A DNA stretch of 57,355 nt from Gammaproteobacteria bacterium (GCA_027307325.1 DAHUXE010000147.1:1-57355), one strand, 5' to 3'; shown: positions 27,146 to 36,838, counted from the stretch's first letter. Notes: a model not told the origin generated them from the letters alone. Numbers and translations are program-made.

Positions 27146-30100
27146 ATGGATCAGGGGGTACGCCTGGCCGGGGAACAAGAGGTTCCTGCGAAATCCCGAC
27201 CCGGATCGAGCGCCGGGGACGCCTCGCTGTTACTTCCTTCCAGCCTGAGCTGGACGCTGTTGCTCTACGCGGCGCTGGTGCTCGCGACCGGCTGGGCGTA
27301 TTCCGCACAACGCATCCGCACCGACCGTGAGCAGACCTACCGGTCGGAGAGCAATCGGCTGCGCGCCCTGGCCGTGGCGCTCGAGCAGAGCGCGTTTGCG
27401 ATGATCAGCGACGGCGTCGGGTCGGCGGTCACTCGCGCCCATCAGATCGAGGCCGCTGGCGGCCTGAGCGCCGTGTCGGAGCGCGACCTGAGTCCCGCTC
27501 TCGGCCAGTCGATGAGCGGCGGGCAGTACGTGCGCTCGGTGTTCGTCGCGGACGCCGCGCGCTTCGCGCGTGCCGGCCGGTCGGGGTCCTTCGACGTGAG
27601 CGGCGTGCCGCCCTCCTGGTTCACCGTGTCGGCAGCTCCCAACGACGTGTGGATCGGAAGCCCCGTCCCCGACCCGGACCGGCCTGTCAGCAGCACCGAC
27701 CACAGCCAACTCGTGCCCATCGCCCGCCGCGTGCTTTCGCCGGCCGATTCGAACCTCTGGGCCGGCGCCCTCTTCGACTTCCAGCCGTTCGAGGCGCTGC
27801 GCACCCAGCTCGGCGGCCCCGGTGGAGTCATATTCCTGGTCGCGACCGACGGCACGCTGCTCGCTGCGATGGAGGATGCGCCCGGTCACGGCGTGGTCGG
27901 ACAGAACTACTCCTCGACTCCCATCTTCCAGGAGGGAAGGCGTCATCTGGCCGGCGGCTGGGACTCCGGGATCGTCGAGGGCTATGCGCCGGCATTCGGC
28001 CGCCGCATGGTGTTCGCGTTCGCACAGCTGCGCCAGTACCCGGCCATCATCGCCACCGCCCGGCCGCTCGATGCGATTCTTGCCCCATGGCACGAACGCA
28101 CCGTCACCACGCTGGTCGTGACCGGGGCGTTCTCGGCGCTGGTGCTCGCCATGACTTTCCTCCTGAGTCACTCGCTGCGCGCACTGCGTAACCGTGAGAT
28201 GCACTATCGCACGCTCTTCAACAACACCGCCTTCAGCGTGTTTCTCGGGGAAGGCGATCGGTTCATCACCGCCAACGATACCGCGCTGCGCATGTTCGGG
28301 CTGCCGGACCAGGAAGCGCTGCGCGCCCTCACGCCCGAGCAGATGTCGCCGCCCCAGCAGCCGGACGGCCAGCCCTCCGCCCTCGCGCGCCGCAAGCGCA
28401 TCGAGCAGGCCATGCGCCACGGCAACGCCACGTTCGAATGGCTGCACAGGCGGGTCGACACCGGCGCAACCTTTCCCGCCGAGGTGGACCTGAGCATCCT
28501 CAGGGGCGGCAAGACCGTCATGACCCTCGCGGTGGTGCACGATCTCACCGAGGCCAAGCGCGCGGAGGAGCAGCGGCGCGAGAGCGAGGGTCGCTATCGC
28601 GCGCTGGTCGATGCCTTGCCCGAGGCGGTGCTGGTACACCGCGGGAACGAGCTCCTGTTCGGTAACGCAGCCGCGCGAACCCTGGTCGGTGCCAAGCCCG
28701 ACGAGATGCTGAGCGGCATCTCGGTCATGTCCTTTGCGCTCGAGTCCGATCGCAAGGTGCTCGCCGAACGCACCCGACGGATCCTCGAGCATGGCGAGGC
28801 CGCGGAGCCGCGCCAGGCGCGTATCCGCCGGCTCGATGGCAGCCTCATCTGGGTGGAGGTGCAGGGCGTGCGCATCGCGTACGGCGGGGCACCCGCCGTG
28901 CAGACGGTCATGCGGGACATCACCGCCCGCAAGCAGCAGGAAGACGCGGAGGCGGCACGCACCGTGCGCATGCAGCGCCAGTCGGACATGCTGCTGCGCG
29001 TGGCGAGCCATGGCACCGGCAACGGCTGGACCGGATTGCGGGTGGCCCTCGAGGGCATCTGCGCCGACACCGCCGAGGTCATGGGGGCCGACCGGGTGAC
29101 GATCTGGCTGGTAGAGGACGAGGGCGCGACACTCAGCTGCACCGCGTTCTATGAGCGGGCGAGCGGTGTGCTCGCGGGCCCGCTGCCGAAGCTCCCGGCG
29201 AGCCGCGCGCTGCATCTGCCCGCGCTGCGCAACGAGCGCGTGATCGATGCCGGAGCGATCTTCGACACGGAGCTGCGGCTTCGCGAGTTGCGGGAAGCGA
29301 CGCCCAGCGTCAGCAACCCCTCGCGAGCGCTCCTGGCCGCGGCGATTCGCCGCTCGGGCGGGCTCATCGGTACACTGACGATCGGACAGCTCGAGAGCGC
29401 GCGTGCCTGGCATCCGGACGAGATGAACTTCGCCGGCGCGGTCGCCGACCAGGTGGCGCAGGTGCTGCTCGATTTCGAGCGCGAGCAGGTCCTGGCGGAC
29501 CTGCAGGTGCTCGCCGGCGAGCTGACGCGCATCCAGAACGAGGAGCGCCGCCGCATCGGCCGCGAGCTGCACGACTCCACCGGTCAGACGCTCGCCGCGC
29601 TCGAGCTCGACCTGGCGCGCCTCTCCGAGGCCGCCCGCTCGCTCGCCGCCAAGCCGCGGGAGCTGCTCGACAATGCGGTGCGCCTCGCGCGGCAATGCTC
29701 CACGGAGATCCGCACCGCCTCCTACCTGCTGCATCCGCCGCTCCTCGACGAGCTCGGCCTGGTGAGCGCGCTGCGCTGGCTGGCCGACGGGCTAAAGGAG
29801 CGCAGCGGTATCGAGGTGCACCTCGAGCTCCCGGAATCCATGCCGCGCCTCTCGACCGCCAATGAGCTCACCCTGTTCCGCGTCGCTCAGGAGGCGCTCA
29901 CCAACGCCCAGCGGCACTCGGCGAGCCCGTGGGTGGCGCTGCGCCTCGAGGCACGGGCCGACTCGGTGAGCCTGGAAGTCGAGGATGCCGGGCGCGGCAT
30001 CGCCCGCCCCGACCAGCTCGCGCGCGGCGCACCGGGCGTCCCGACTCTCGGCGTGGGGCTCGCCGGCATGCGCGAGCGCATTCGCCAGGTGGGCGGGACC

Positions 30101-30184
30101 TTTGCAGTGGAATCAGCGGGTGCCGGAACGCGCATCCGCGCGACCGTGCCGCTGCAGACGCTGTCCGAGGCGCGCAGTGCCTGA
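27146..30184 (+). CDS. Sensor histidine kinase, NarL/DesK type, with PAS and GAF domains
   Basis: The 1012-aa inner-membrane protein has a first helix near 34-54, a periplasmic Cache-like region to about 317, a second helix near 318-338, a PAS domain (346-450), a second PAS (473-590), a GAF-like domain (615-770), then HisKA_3 and HATPase. The phospho-acceptor His is in EERRRIGRELHDSTGQTLAA (about residue 808). ATP-binding motifs are ALTNAQRHS and DAGRGI. It autophosphorylates and passes the phosphate to the regulator encoded by the overlapping gene. The ligand is unknown. Confidence 0.88.
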   Translation: MDQGVRLAGEQEVPAKSRPGSSAGDASLLLPSSLSWTLLLYAALVLATGWAYSAQRIRTDREQTYRSESNRLRALAVALEQSAFAMISDGVGSAVTRAHQIEAAGGLSAVSERDLSPALGQSMSGGQYVRSVFVADAARFARAGRSGSFDVSGVPPSWFTVSAAPNDVWIGSPVPDPDRPVSSTDHSQLVPIARRVLSPADSNLWAGALFDFQPFEALRTQLGGPGGVIFLVATDGTLLAAMEDAPGHGVVGQNYSSTPIFQEGRRHLAGGWDSGIVEGYAPAFGRRMVFAFAQLRQYPAIIATARPLDAILAPWHERTVTTLVVTGAFSALVLAMTFLLSHSLRALRNREMHYRTLFNNTAFSVFLGEGDRFITANDTALRMFGLPDQEALRALTPEQMSPPQQPDGQPSALARRKRIEQAMRHGNATFEWLHRRVDTGATFPAEVDLSILRGGKTVMTLAVVHDLTEAKRAEEQRRESEGRYRALVDALPEAVLVHRGNELLFGNAAARTLVGAKPDEMLSGISVMSFALESDRKVLAERTRRILEHGEAAEPRQARIRRLDGSLIWVEVQGVRIAYGGAPAVQTVMRDITARKQQEDAEAARTVRMQRQSDMLLRVASHGTGNGWTGLRVALEGICADTAEVMGADRVTIWLVEDEGATLSCTAFYERASGVLAGPLPKLPASRALHLPALRNERVIDAGAIFDTELRLRELREATPSVSNPSRALLAAAIRRSGGLIGTLTIGQLESARAWHPDEMNFAGAVADQVAQVLLDFEREQVLADLQVLAGELTRIQNEERRRIGRELHDSTGQTLAALELDLARLSEAARSLAAKPRELLDNAVRLARQCSTEIRTASYLLHPPLLDELGLVSALRWLADGLKERSGIEVHLELPESMPRLSTANELTLFRVAQEALTNAQRHSASPWVALRLEARADSVSLEVEDAGRGIARPDQLARGAPGVPTLGVGLAGMRERIRQVGGTFAVESAGAGTRIRATVPLQTLSEARSA

Positions 30185-30839
30185 GCCGGACGGAGCGGTC
30201 CGCATCGTCATCGCCGACGACCACGAGATGGTGCGCCGCGGACTCGTCGCGACGCTCGCCGACGTTCAGGGCTGGACGGTGGTGGCGCAGGCCGACAACG
30301 GCCGCGACGCCGCCCAGCTCGTCGCAACGCACCGACCCGATATCGCCATCCTCGACCTCAGCATGCCGGAGCTCAACGGGCTCGACGCGACGCGCCGCAT
30401 CCTCGCCGCGCGCCCCGAGACCCGCGTGCTCATCCTCACCGCGCACGAGTCCGAGCAGCTGGTGCGCGAGGTGCTCGCCGCCGGAGCGCGCGGCTATGTG
30501 CTGAAATCCGACGCCGGCCGCATCCTGGTGCGCGCGGTCGAGGCGCTGCTCGAGGGGCAGACGTTCTTCACCTCCAAGGTGGCGCGGCTGGTGCTCGAGG
30601 GCTACCTGCGAACCGCTGGCGCCGAGGCGCAGGTGGCGGCGCAGACTCTCTCGGTACGCGAGCGCGAGATCGTGCAGCTGCTCGCCGAGGGCGCGAGCAA
30701 CAAGGACGTGGCTCGCGCCCTCGGCATCAGCGTCAAGACCGCCGAGACCCATCGAGGCAACATAATGCGCAAGATGCAGTTCGCCTCGCTGTCGGATCTG
30801 GTCAAATACGCCGTGCGCAACAAGATCATCGAGATCTGA
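30177..30839 (+). CDS. Response regulator, NarL/LuxR family
   Basis: The 220-aa protein has a receiver domain with acidic pocket Asp14/Asp15, phospho-acceptor Asp60 in IAILDLSMPELNG and Lys in GYVLKSD, then a LuxR-type HTH (LSVREREIVQLLAEGASNKDVA). The GTG start overlaps the kinase stop by 8 nt, so the two are a cognate pair. Target genes are not known; the divergent secreted protein is a candidate. Confidence 0.9.
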   Translation: MPEPDGAVRIVIADDHEMVRRGLVATLADVQGWTVVAQADNGRDAAQLVATHRPDIAILDLSMPELNGLDATRRILAARPETRVLILTAHESEQLVREVLAAGARGYVLKSDAGRILVRAVEALLEGQTFFTSKVARLVLEGYLRTAGAEAQVAAQTLSVREREIVQLLAEGASNKDVARALGISVKTAETHRGNIMRKMQFASLSDLVKYAVRNKIIEI

Positions 30840-30872
30840 GCCGGCGCCAGCGAAATTTGCGCTAGCGCCGGC
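30840..30872 (+). terminator. Stem-loop after response regulator gene
   Basis: GCCGGCGC pairs with GCGCCGGC around a 17-nt loop starting directly after the stop codon. No U-tract follows, so it may be a weak or Rho-assisted terminator or a 3'-end stabiliser. Confidence 0.4.
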
Positions 30873-31007
30873 CGCCAATCCGGGGCGGAACGCCCCCCTA
30901 CAGAACTTCCCCCGGACCGGTACGCAATCATTGCAATTTGTTGGCCGCGGCGATCCGCCTACCTTGTGCGTCATGGAAGGCGTTGACAACCATGGACGGT
31001 AAGCGGC

Positions 31008-33131
31008 GTGACGGTTGACGGGTGGCTCGCAGTGCTGGCGGCAGGGATCGCCCTGGCTGCTTCCCAGACCACATTGGATGTGACCACACGCCTGTCGGCC
31101 TCTTCGCGCCGGCGCGTGCTGTGCAGGACTGTGTCCGGCGCACTCGCGCTCGGTGCGGGGCTGTGGTGCCTCGATCTGGTGGGCCTGCTCGCCCTCGGGA
31201 CGCAGAGCTGGGCTGACACCGACATCACTATTCTCGTTGCAGCGTTCGCGGTCGCCGTGCTCGACCTCATGGGGATGCTCGCGGTGTTCGCAGGAAGCGA
31301 GCCAAGCACCTCGAGAATTCTGGCCGGGAGCACGGCGGCCGCGGCAGGGGTCTCGGCCACCTATTGGACTACGGTTGCCGCGCTCGGTCCGGGTCGGCCT
31401 GCCGCCGGGATCGTCCGCCCGCTCCTGCTCTCGCTGACTCTGGCCTTCGCGGCCTTTACCAGCGCCTTCCTGCTCCGCTACCGGGTCGGGCCGAAGCCTC
31501 CCTGGACCGGCCTCGCGGTCAAGGCGACCGCTGCGCTCCTCGGCGCGGCGGCGCTGCTGCTGATGCCGCTCGGAGCCTGGCAGGGCGCAGCGTTCGACTT
31601 CACCACTTCGGCCTCCGGTCCCGGCGCCGCGCGGGAGCTGGTGGGCGCCGGCGCCGGCGCGGCCGGGCTCGCGATCCTCGCCATCACCCGGGTCGCCATC
31701 TTCTACGAGCGGCGCCTCGCCGACCGCACCGCGCAGTGCGCCCGCGACCTCGAGGAGGTGCACACGCGGCTGCAGTACCTCGCGACTCACGACTCGCTCA
31801 CCGGGCTGCCGAACTGGCTGCTCTTCAAGGAACGTCTCGCTCAGGCGCTCGCCGATACCGGGCGCCCGGAGCGCGCCATGGCCGTCGCGGTGCTCGATCT
31901 CGATCACTTCAGCTCGCTCAATCACTCCCTCGGTCATGGCGCCGGCGACTGGCTGCTCTCCGAGGTCGCGCGCCGGGTCGGCTCGGTGCTGCGTCCCGGC
32001 GATCTGCTGGCGCGCCTCGGGAGCGATGAGTTCGTGCTCCTGATCGACAGCCTCGCGGCACGCGTCGATGCCGAGACGATCACCCGCAACATCCTTGCCG
32101 AGCTCCGCGAGCCGTTCTCCATCAACGGCTCCGACGTGACCGTGCGCCCGAGCATCGGCGTCAGCGTCTGGCCCGACGACGGCCGCCGCGTCGACGACCT
32201 GCTGGCCCACGCCGAGGTCGCGATGGCGCTCGCCAAGGAATGCGGCGGCACGGTGCAGTTCTTCCAGCGCGGCATGACCGACTCCATGCACGAGCGCCTG
32301 GCGCTCGAGAACGACCTGCGTCGCGGCATGGTGGCCGGCGAGTTCGAGCTGTCCTTCCAGCCCGTGCTGTGCGCCACGACCGGCCGGATCATCACCGCCG
32401 AGGCGCTGCTGCGCTGGCGCCATCCGCGGCGCGGCGTGATCGGGCCCTCCTCCTTCGTTCCGCTCGCCGAGGACACCGGCCTCATGATTCCGCTCGGCGA
32501 GTGGGTGATCCGCGAGTCGTGCCGCTACGGCGCCGCGTGGAAGCTCGGCCACGGCGCGGAGATCCGCATCGCGGTGAATCTGTCCGCGACCCAGTTCCGC
32601 CATCAGAACCTGGTCGAGGTCATCCGTTCTGCGCTCGCCGCCGAAAACCTCGATGCCCGCTGCCTGGAGATCGAGCTGACCGAGAGCGCGGTCATGACCA
32701 ACCCCGAGGAGTCGGTAGGGGTGCTGAAGCAGCTGCGCAAGATGGGCGTCACCGTGGCGGTCGACGACTTCGGCACCGGCTACTCGAGCCTGAGCTATCT
32801 GCGCCGCTTCCCGATCGACAAGCTGAAGATCGATCGCAGCTTCGTGCGCGACCTCACCACGAGCCGTACCGACGAATCGATCGTGCGGGCTATCATTTCC
32901 CTTGCCCACAGCGTCGGGCTGCAGGTGGTGGCCGAGGGAGTCGAGACCGAGGAGCAATTGCACTGCGTGCGCGCGCTCGGCTGCGATCACTGGCAGGGCT
33001 ACTACTGCTGCGAGCCACAGCCCGCGGAAGCTTTCGGCGCGATGCTGCGCGAGCAGCTCACCGGCCGCAGCGCCTCCGGCGACGGCGCCCTCCGGGCGGC
33101 ACGCGGCGCCGGCGCCGCGACCGCCACCTGA
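31008..33131 (+). CDS. Membrane-bound GGDEF/EAL cyclic-di-GMP protein
   Basis: The 707-aa protein has about seven N-terminal hydrophobic segments (1-235), a GGDEF domain (about 255-410) and an EAL domain (about 430-680). The cyclase signature is LGSDEF, a changed second Gly that is sometimes tolerated. The phosphodiesterase part looks complete: EALLRWRHP, NLSATQFR, ELTES, DDFGTGYSSL, KIDRSFV and AEGVETEEQ. Net c-di-GMP hydrolysis is the safer guess. The GTG follows GGTAAG; an ATG 16 nt upstream leads to a very short frame. Confidence 0.87.
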   Translation: MTVDGWLAVLAAGIALAASQTTLDVTTRLSASSRRRVLCRTVSGALALGAGLWCLDLVGLLALGTQSWADTDITILVAAFAVAVLDLMGMLAVFAGSEPSTSRILAGSTAAAAGVSATYWTTVAALGPGRPAAGIVRPLLLSLTLAFAAFTSAFLLRYRVGPKPPWTGLAVKATAALLGAAALLLMPLGAWQGAAFDFTTSASGPGAARELVGAGAGAAGLAILAITRVAIFYERRLADRTAQCARDLEEVHTRLQYLATHDSLTGLPNWLLFKERLAQALADTGRPERAMAVAVLDLDHFSSLNHSLGHGAGDWLLSEVARRVGSVLRPGDLLARLGSDEFVLLIDSLAARVDAETITRNILAELREPFSINGSDVTVRPSIGVSVWPDDGRRVDDLLAHAEVAMALAKECGGTVQFFQRGMTDSMHERLALENDLRRGMVAGEFELSFQPVLCATTGRIITAEALLRWRHPRRGVIGPSSFVPLAEDTGLMIPLGEWVIRESCRYGAAWKLGHGAEIRIAVNLSATQFRHQNLVEVIRSALAAENLDARCLEIELTESAVMTNPEESVGVLKQLRKMGVTVAVDDFGTGYSSLSYLRRFPIDKLKIDRSFVRDLTTSRTDESIVRAIISLAHSVGLQVVAEGVETEEQLHCVRALGCDHWQGYYCCEPQPAEAFGAMLREQLTGRSASGDGALRAARGAGAATAT

Positions 33132-33218
33132 GCGGTCCGACCCGCGCCCGCGCGGGCTCGGGCAGCGCAGGTGACGGGGCCAGGCTGAAGCGACACAATA
33201 CGGTCGAGGATCGGCCGC

Positions 33219-33782
33219 GTGAGCCTGCGCAAATGCCCTGATTGTGGCCTGGACGTCTCGTCCGCGGCGCTCGCCTGCCCGCATTGCGGCCGGCCGAACC
33301 GCCGCAGCTCCTCCGCGCTCGGGCTTTCCGGGATTGTCGTCGCCGCCGCCGCGTGCGCCGCCGCACTGGTCTGGGGGCTGAGCTCGCGGTCCGGGGCGCC
33401 GGACGAGCCCGTCCGCGCGATTCCCCCGCAGACCACGATCGCGCAGCCCACCCGCGGCGACTCCGGGCTCGTCGCGACCGTCGGCTACAACCACAGGCTG
33501 CGGGTGCTGCGCGTGCAGAACGGCGACTCGTTTGCGTGGAGCAACTGCGAGTTGAGCATCAACGCGCAGGGGATCTCCTCGGGCTACACGCGGGCGGTCG
33601 AGACCATCCGGCCCGGGATCACCGCGGCGGCACTGCTCGCGAGCACCGAGTTCGTCGACGGCGAGGGGCGCAGGTTCGATCCCGCGACACAGCAGGTGGC
33701 GACGCTCGACCTCGCATGCGAGACCCCGCAAGGACACCGCTCCTACGCAGGCAGGTTCGAGCCGCAGCGCGCGAGTCCGTGA
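33219..33782 (+). CDS. Zinc-ribbon membrane protein of unknown function
   Basis: The 187-aa protein opens with a double-CxxC zinc ribbon (CPDCGLDVSSAALACPHCGRP), then one membrane helix (about 33-53), and an extracytoplasmic part with one Cys pair (NCEL, DLACET). The function is not known. Its stop overlaps the GTG of the metallophosphatase gene (GTGA), which suggests co-translation. Confidence 0.75.
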   Translation: MSLRKCPDCGLDVSSAALACPHCGRPNRRSSSALGLSGIVVAAAACAAALVWGLSSRSGAPDEPVRAIPPQTTIAQPTRGDSGLVATVGYNHRLRVLRVQNGDSFAWSNCELSINAQGISSGYTRAVETIRPGITAAALLASTEFVDGEGRRFDPATQQVATLDLACETPQGHRSYAGRFEPQRASP

Positions 33783-34756
33783 AGCGGCACGAAGCCCCGT
33801 GGTTGCGCCGCGCGCTGCTCGGCAGCCTGCTCGCCGCGCAGTGCGCCCAGGCCTCTGCAACCGCAGGGCCGCCGCGCTTGCGGGTCGCCGCGCCGGCGGG
33901 CACGGCGACGTTCGTCGTGTACGGCGATACGCGCTTCACCAGGCGCGAGCAGGTGGCGAACCCGCTCGCGCGCCGCGCGCTGGTCGCGGGCATTGCGGCC
34001 GAGAATCCGGCGGCGATCTTCGTCGGCGGCGACCTCGTCTACGCAGGCGACGATCCCGAGGACTACGCGACGTTCCGCAGCGAGACGGCGCAGTGGACGC
34101 GGCGGGAGATTCCCGTGTTCCCGGCCCTCGGCAACCACGAGTTCCACAATTGCCGCACCCGCCGCGACACGAGTCCCTGTCTCGAGAACTGGTGGCGCGC
34201 GTTCGCGGCACTGCCGCTGCGTCCCTACCGCTGGTACTCGGTAGCCCTGGGCGACTCATTGCTGGCGCTCGTGCTCGACTCCGATTCATCTCTCAAGCCG
34301 GGAAGCGGGCAACGCGTCTGGCTCGAACAGCAGCTGAGCGAGGCGAACTCCGACACGCGCGTCGGCTTCATCCTCATACTGCTGCACTATCCCCCGGTGC
34401 GCGACCCGATCTTTCCGCGCGGCAAGGACGAAGAGCAGGTGCAGCGCTGCCTAGCGGATCTTGCGCCAAAGCTCCGCGCCCGGGTGATCGTCGTCGGCAG
34501 TCACGTGCATAACTACGAGCGCTTCGAGCGCGACGGCGTCGTGTACCTCGTGAGCGGGGGCGGCGGCGCCAAACCGCTGCCGGTGCTGCGGATGGCGGGC
34601 GAGCTCTCGAGGCTGGCGACGACGGTGAACTTCCACTACCTGCGCTTCGCGCTGCAGGGCGAGCGGCTCACGGGCACGATGGTCCGTTTCGACGCCGACG
34701 GGACGGCTGCCAACCCCTGGAGCGAGCCGGATCGATTCGAGATCAGCGCGAGATAG
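33779..34756 (+). CDS. Secreted calcineurin-like metallophosphoesterase
   Basis: The 325-aa protein has an N-terminal export signal (about residues 1-26) and the metallophosphoesterase motifs in order: VVYGDTRF, VGGDLVYAGDD, ALGNHEFHN, LLHYPPV and VGSHVHNYER. These give the Asp, His and Asn ligands of a dinuclear centre, as in purple-acid-phosphatase-like enzymes. A periplasmic phosphatase or phosphodiesterase role is expected; the substrate is unknown. The GTG start overlaps the preceding stop. Its 3' end overlaps a gene relic on the other strand by 14 nt. Confidence 0.85.
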   Translation: MKRHEAPWLRRALLGSLLAAQCAQASATAGPPRLRVAAPAGTATFVVYGDTRFTRREQVANPLARRALVAGIAAENPAAIFVGGDLVYAGDDPEDYATFRSETAQWTRREIPVFPALGNHEFHNCRTRRDTSPCLENWWRAFAALPLRPYRWYSVALGDSLLALVLDSDSSLKPGSGQRVWLEQQLSEANSDTRVGFILILLHYPPVRDPIFPRGKDEEQVQRCLADLAPKLRARVIVVGSHVHNYERFERDGVVYLVSGGGGAKPLPVLRMAGELSRLATTVNFHYLRFALQGERLTGTMVRFDADGTAANPWSEPDRFEISAR

Positions 34757-34905
34757 CGGACGCGAGCAGCGCGCGGGCGCGCGGCGCCATCTCGGGAGCT
34801 TCCTCCGCGGAGACGATGACGCGGTTGCGTCCCGCCTGCGGTCAAGCTACGGACATCGTCGTCGACGGCAAGAACGCTTGTCTCCTCCGGTCCGGAACTC
34901 ATCAT
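34743..34905 (-). pseudogene. Relic of a receiver-GGDEF response regulator (internal deletion)
   Basis: An ATG with a GGGGAGAG site starts MMSSGPEETSVLAVDDDVRSL, which reads as the first strand of a receiver domain. After about 22 codons the frame shifts into QAGRNRVIVSAEEAPEM and a stop 25 codons on. AGRNRV is the usual C-terminal end of GGDEF domains. The middle of the gene is missing, joined near 34838-34850. Both halves are short, so the identification is moderate. Confidence 0.5.
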
Positions 34906-35121
34906 CTCTCCCCTGGAGTGCCACCGCGAATTATCGGTCACCACAGTTCTGTAGAGAACCCGCGACGAAGAATAAACACGTGTGTGGCGGCCCCACGCCC
35001 GCTCGGAGGCGCCGTGCCTGTAGGCGTGCACCGAGAGCTCTGTAGGAAACCGTTGACAGCGGCAAGCGCAGTCTGGCAGAACTGAGGTGCGACCCTCGGC
35101 GGTGTATCGTCCGGAGCGAAC

Positions 35122-35787
35122 ATGTGCGGGAGAACCTTGGCGGGATGCGCGGTGCTGCTGCTCGTGGCGGGCTGCGTGCAGCCGCACTCCGTCCAGGAGT
35201 CCGGCGGTGCGACGACGAGCGGGGTACAGCCGTCGCCCGCTGCTCCCAGCACAACGTCAGCGGCAACCAGCGTGCCGTCTCCCGCGAACGCAGCCCCGGG
35301 TCCCATCGTGCAGGCGCCCCCGGATCAGCCGGCAGAGAAGCCAGCCCGCGTGCCCGCGCCAGCGCCTGCCAGCAGGGCCGCACCTGTGACCAGCACCTCG
35401 CCGGGCGGTGCATCCCCCGCAAAGAGCGCGGCCAGGCCGCCGACACCGGCCGCAGCCGCGCAGCCCGCGCAGCCCGCCGTGCCCGCGCAGCCCGCCCTCG
35501 ATCTCAGGTCACTGGAGCAGCGGCTCCGGGACACGCATGCGATCGGCGTGTTCACCAAGCTCTCCCTCAAGAACCAGGTCGACGATCTTCTGGAGCAGTT
35601 CAGAGCCTTCCACCACGGACAGTCCACGATCGCCCTGGCGATGCTGCGACAGCACTTCGAGTTGCTGTTGCTCAAGGTCGTCAGCCTGCTTCAGGGCGGC
35701 GATGCGCAGCTCGCTGCGGCCATATCCTCTTCCCGGGACGCCCTCTGGACCGTGCTGGTCGATCCCACGAAGTTCGCCCAACTCTGA
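35122..35787 (+). CDS. Pro/Ala-rich lipoprotein of unknown function
   Basis: The 221-aa product has a lipoprotein signal (AVLLLVAGC, lipid Cys near 18), a long Pro/Ala/Ser-rich linker (about 25-125), and a C-terminal helical part (LRSLEQRLRDTHAIGVFTK onward) that looks folded. The linker would let the helical head reach away from the membrane. No family was recognised. Confidence 0.7.
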   Translation: MCGRTLAGCAVLLLVAGCVQPHSVQESGGATTSGVQPSPAAPSTTSAATSVPSPANAAPGPIVQAPPDQPAEKPARVPAPAPASRAAPVTSTSPGGASPAKSAARPPTPAAAAQPAQPAVPAQPALDLRSLEQRLRDTHAIGVFTKLSLKNQVDDLLEQFRAFHHGQSTIALAMLRQHFELLLLKVVSLLQGGDAQLAAAISSSRDALWTVLVDPTKFAQL

Positions 35788-35807
35788 CCTCACGAACAGG
35801 AGCAACG

Positions 35808-36059
35808 ATGCGCCCACGTGCATACGCCCTTGCGGTCTTCGCGGCCGTCATGGGAACCACCGCGACCCGCCTGCCCGCCGCCGAGGACCCCGCCTTCAAG
35901 GACCTCACCGCCACCATCGTGCTGCAGGGGTTGCCGTGCGACAAAGTGGTCTCGGCCACGCGTAACAGCGACAGTGATTACACGGCCACCTGTCAGGACG
36001 GCAACCGCTACCACGTGTTCGTCGACGCGACCGGCCGAGTGGTCGTGAAGAAGCTCTGA
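35808..36059 (+). CDS. Small exported protein of unknown function
   Basis: The 83-aa product has a signal peptide (cleavage likely after LPAAE) and a short mature domain with two Cys (LPCDK, TATCQDG) that may pair. AGGAG lies 7 nt before the ATG. It follows the lipoprotein gene by 20 nt and precedes another lipoprotein gene, so the three may form an operon. Confidence 0.7.
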   Translation: MRPRAYALAVFAAVMGTTATRLPAAEDPAFKDLTATIVLQGLPCDKVVSATRNSDSDYTATCQDGNRYHVFVDATGRVVVKKL

Positions 36060-36076
36060 GCAGCGAGGTTGGCCCG

Positions 36077-36838
36077 ATGGGCGTCAGGCGGGCTCATTGT
36101 TGCACGATCGCAGTCCTTTGCCTGGCCGCGTGCGCGCCTGGCCGCGCCTCATCCGACACTGCCGTCGAATGGTTTCGGTCGACTACGCAGGCCCTGTACG
36201 ACGCGGTGGCGGCCGGCGATACCGCGGTCTGGGATCGGGTGCTGGCTGAGAATTGCATGATCACGACCGAGGACGGAGAAGTCCTCGGCAAGCCCGCCTT
36301 CCTCAAGCAGATGCGGCCGCTGCCGCCGGGCTTTTCCGGACGCATCAGGGTGCGCGACCTCACCGTGCGGCGCGCCGGACCCGCCGCGATCGTCCACTAC
36401 TGGCTCGATGAGACCGAGAGCATCTTCGATCAGCGACTGAAGACGGTGTACGTGGAGACGGACGTCTATCGACGCTCGGCCGGCGGCTGGAAGATGCTGG
36501 CCGCCCAGCTGACCGTCGTGCCGCGCGACCTCGAGCCGATCGAAGTCGACTCAGGGCTCTGGCCGGATCTCGAAGGAGAGTATCGCCTGAATGACAAGGC
36601 CACCTCGCGTTATCAGGTATTCGTTCGCGACGGCGTGCTCTATGGGGGCGCTGAGCGGGCAACGGCGACCAGGCTCATTCCGCTCGCTCCACTCGTCTTC
36701 TTTCAGGAAGGCAGCATTCACACCATGATCTTCGTGCGCGACCGCAGCGGTGCCGTCTCCGAGGTGCGTGAGCTGCACAAGTACAATGAGGTACGGCTGA
36801 AGCGCGTAGCCGGACCGGCGGAGCGGCAAGCCCCGTAA
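36077..36838 (+). CDS. Lipoprotein with NTF2/SnoaL-like (DUF4440-type) domain
   Basis: The 253-aa product has a lipoprotein signal (VLCLAAC). A domain with YDAVAAGDTAVWDRVLAENC and DVYRRSAGGWKMLAAQLTV then fits the DUF4440/SnoaL-like cone fold (about 30-155). A second, unassigned domain follows (LWPDLEGEYRLNDKATSRYQ onward). The role is unknown. Confidence 0.75.
   Translation: MGVRRAHCCTIAVLCLAACAPGRASSDTAVEWFRSTTQALYDAVAAGDTAVWDRVLAENCMITTEDGEVLGKPAFLKQMRPLPPGFSGRIRVRDLTVRRAGPAAIVHYWLDETESIFDQRLKTVYVETDVYRRSAGGWKMLAAQLTVVPRDLEPIEVDSGLWPDLEGEYRLNDKATSRYQVFVRDGVLYGGAERATATRLIPLAPLVFFQEGSIHTMIFVRDRSGAVSEVRELHKYNEVRLKRVAGPAERQAP

Noticed and set aside
29898-33860. 1320-codon open frame on the minus strand
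   Set aside because: It is antisense to the kinase, regulator and GGDEF/EAL genes, which have clear domains on the plus strand.
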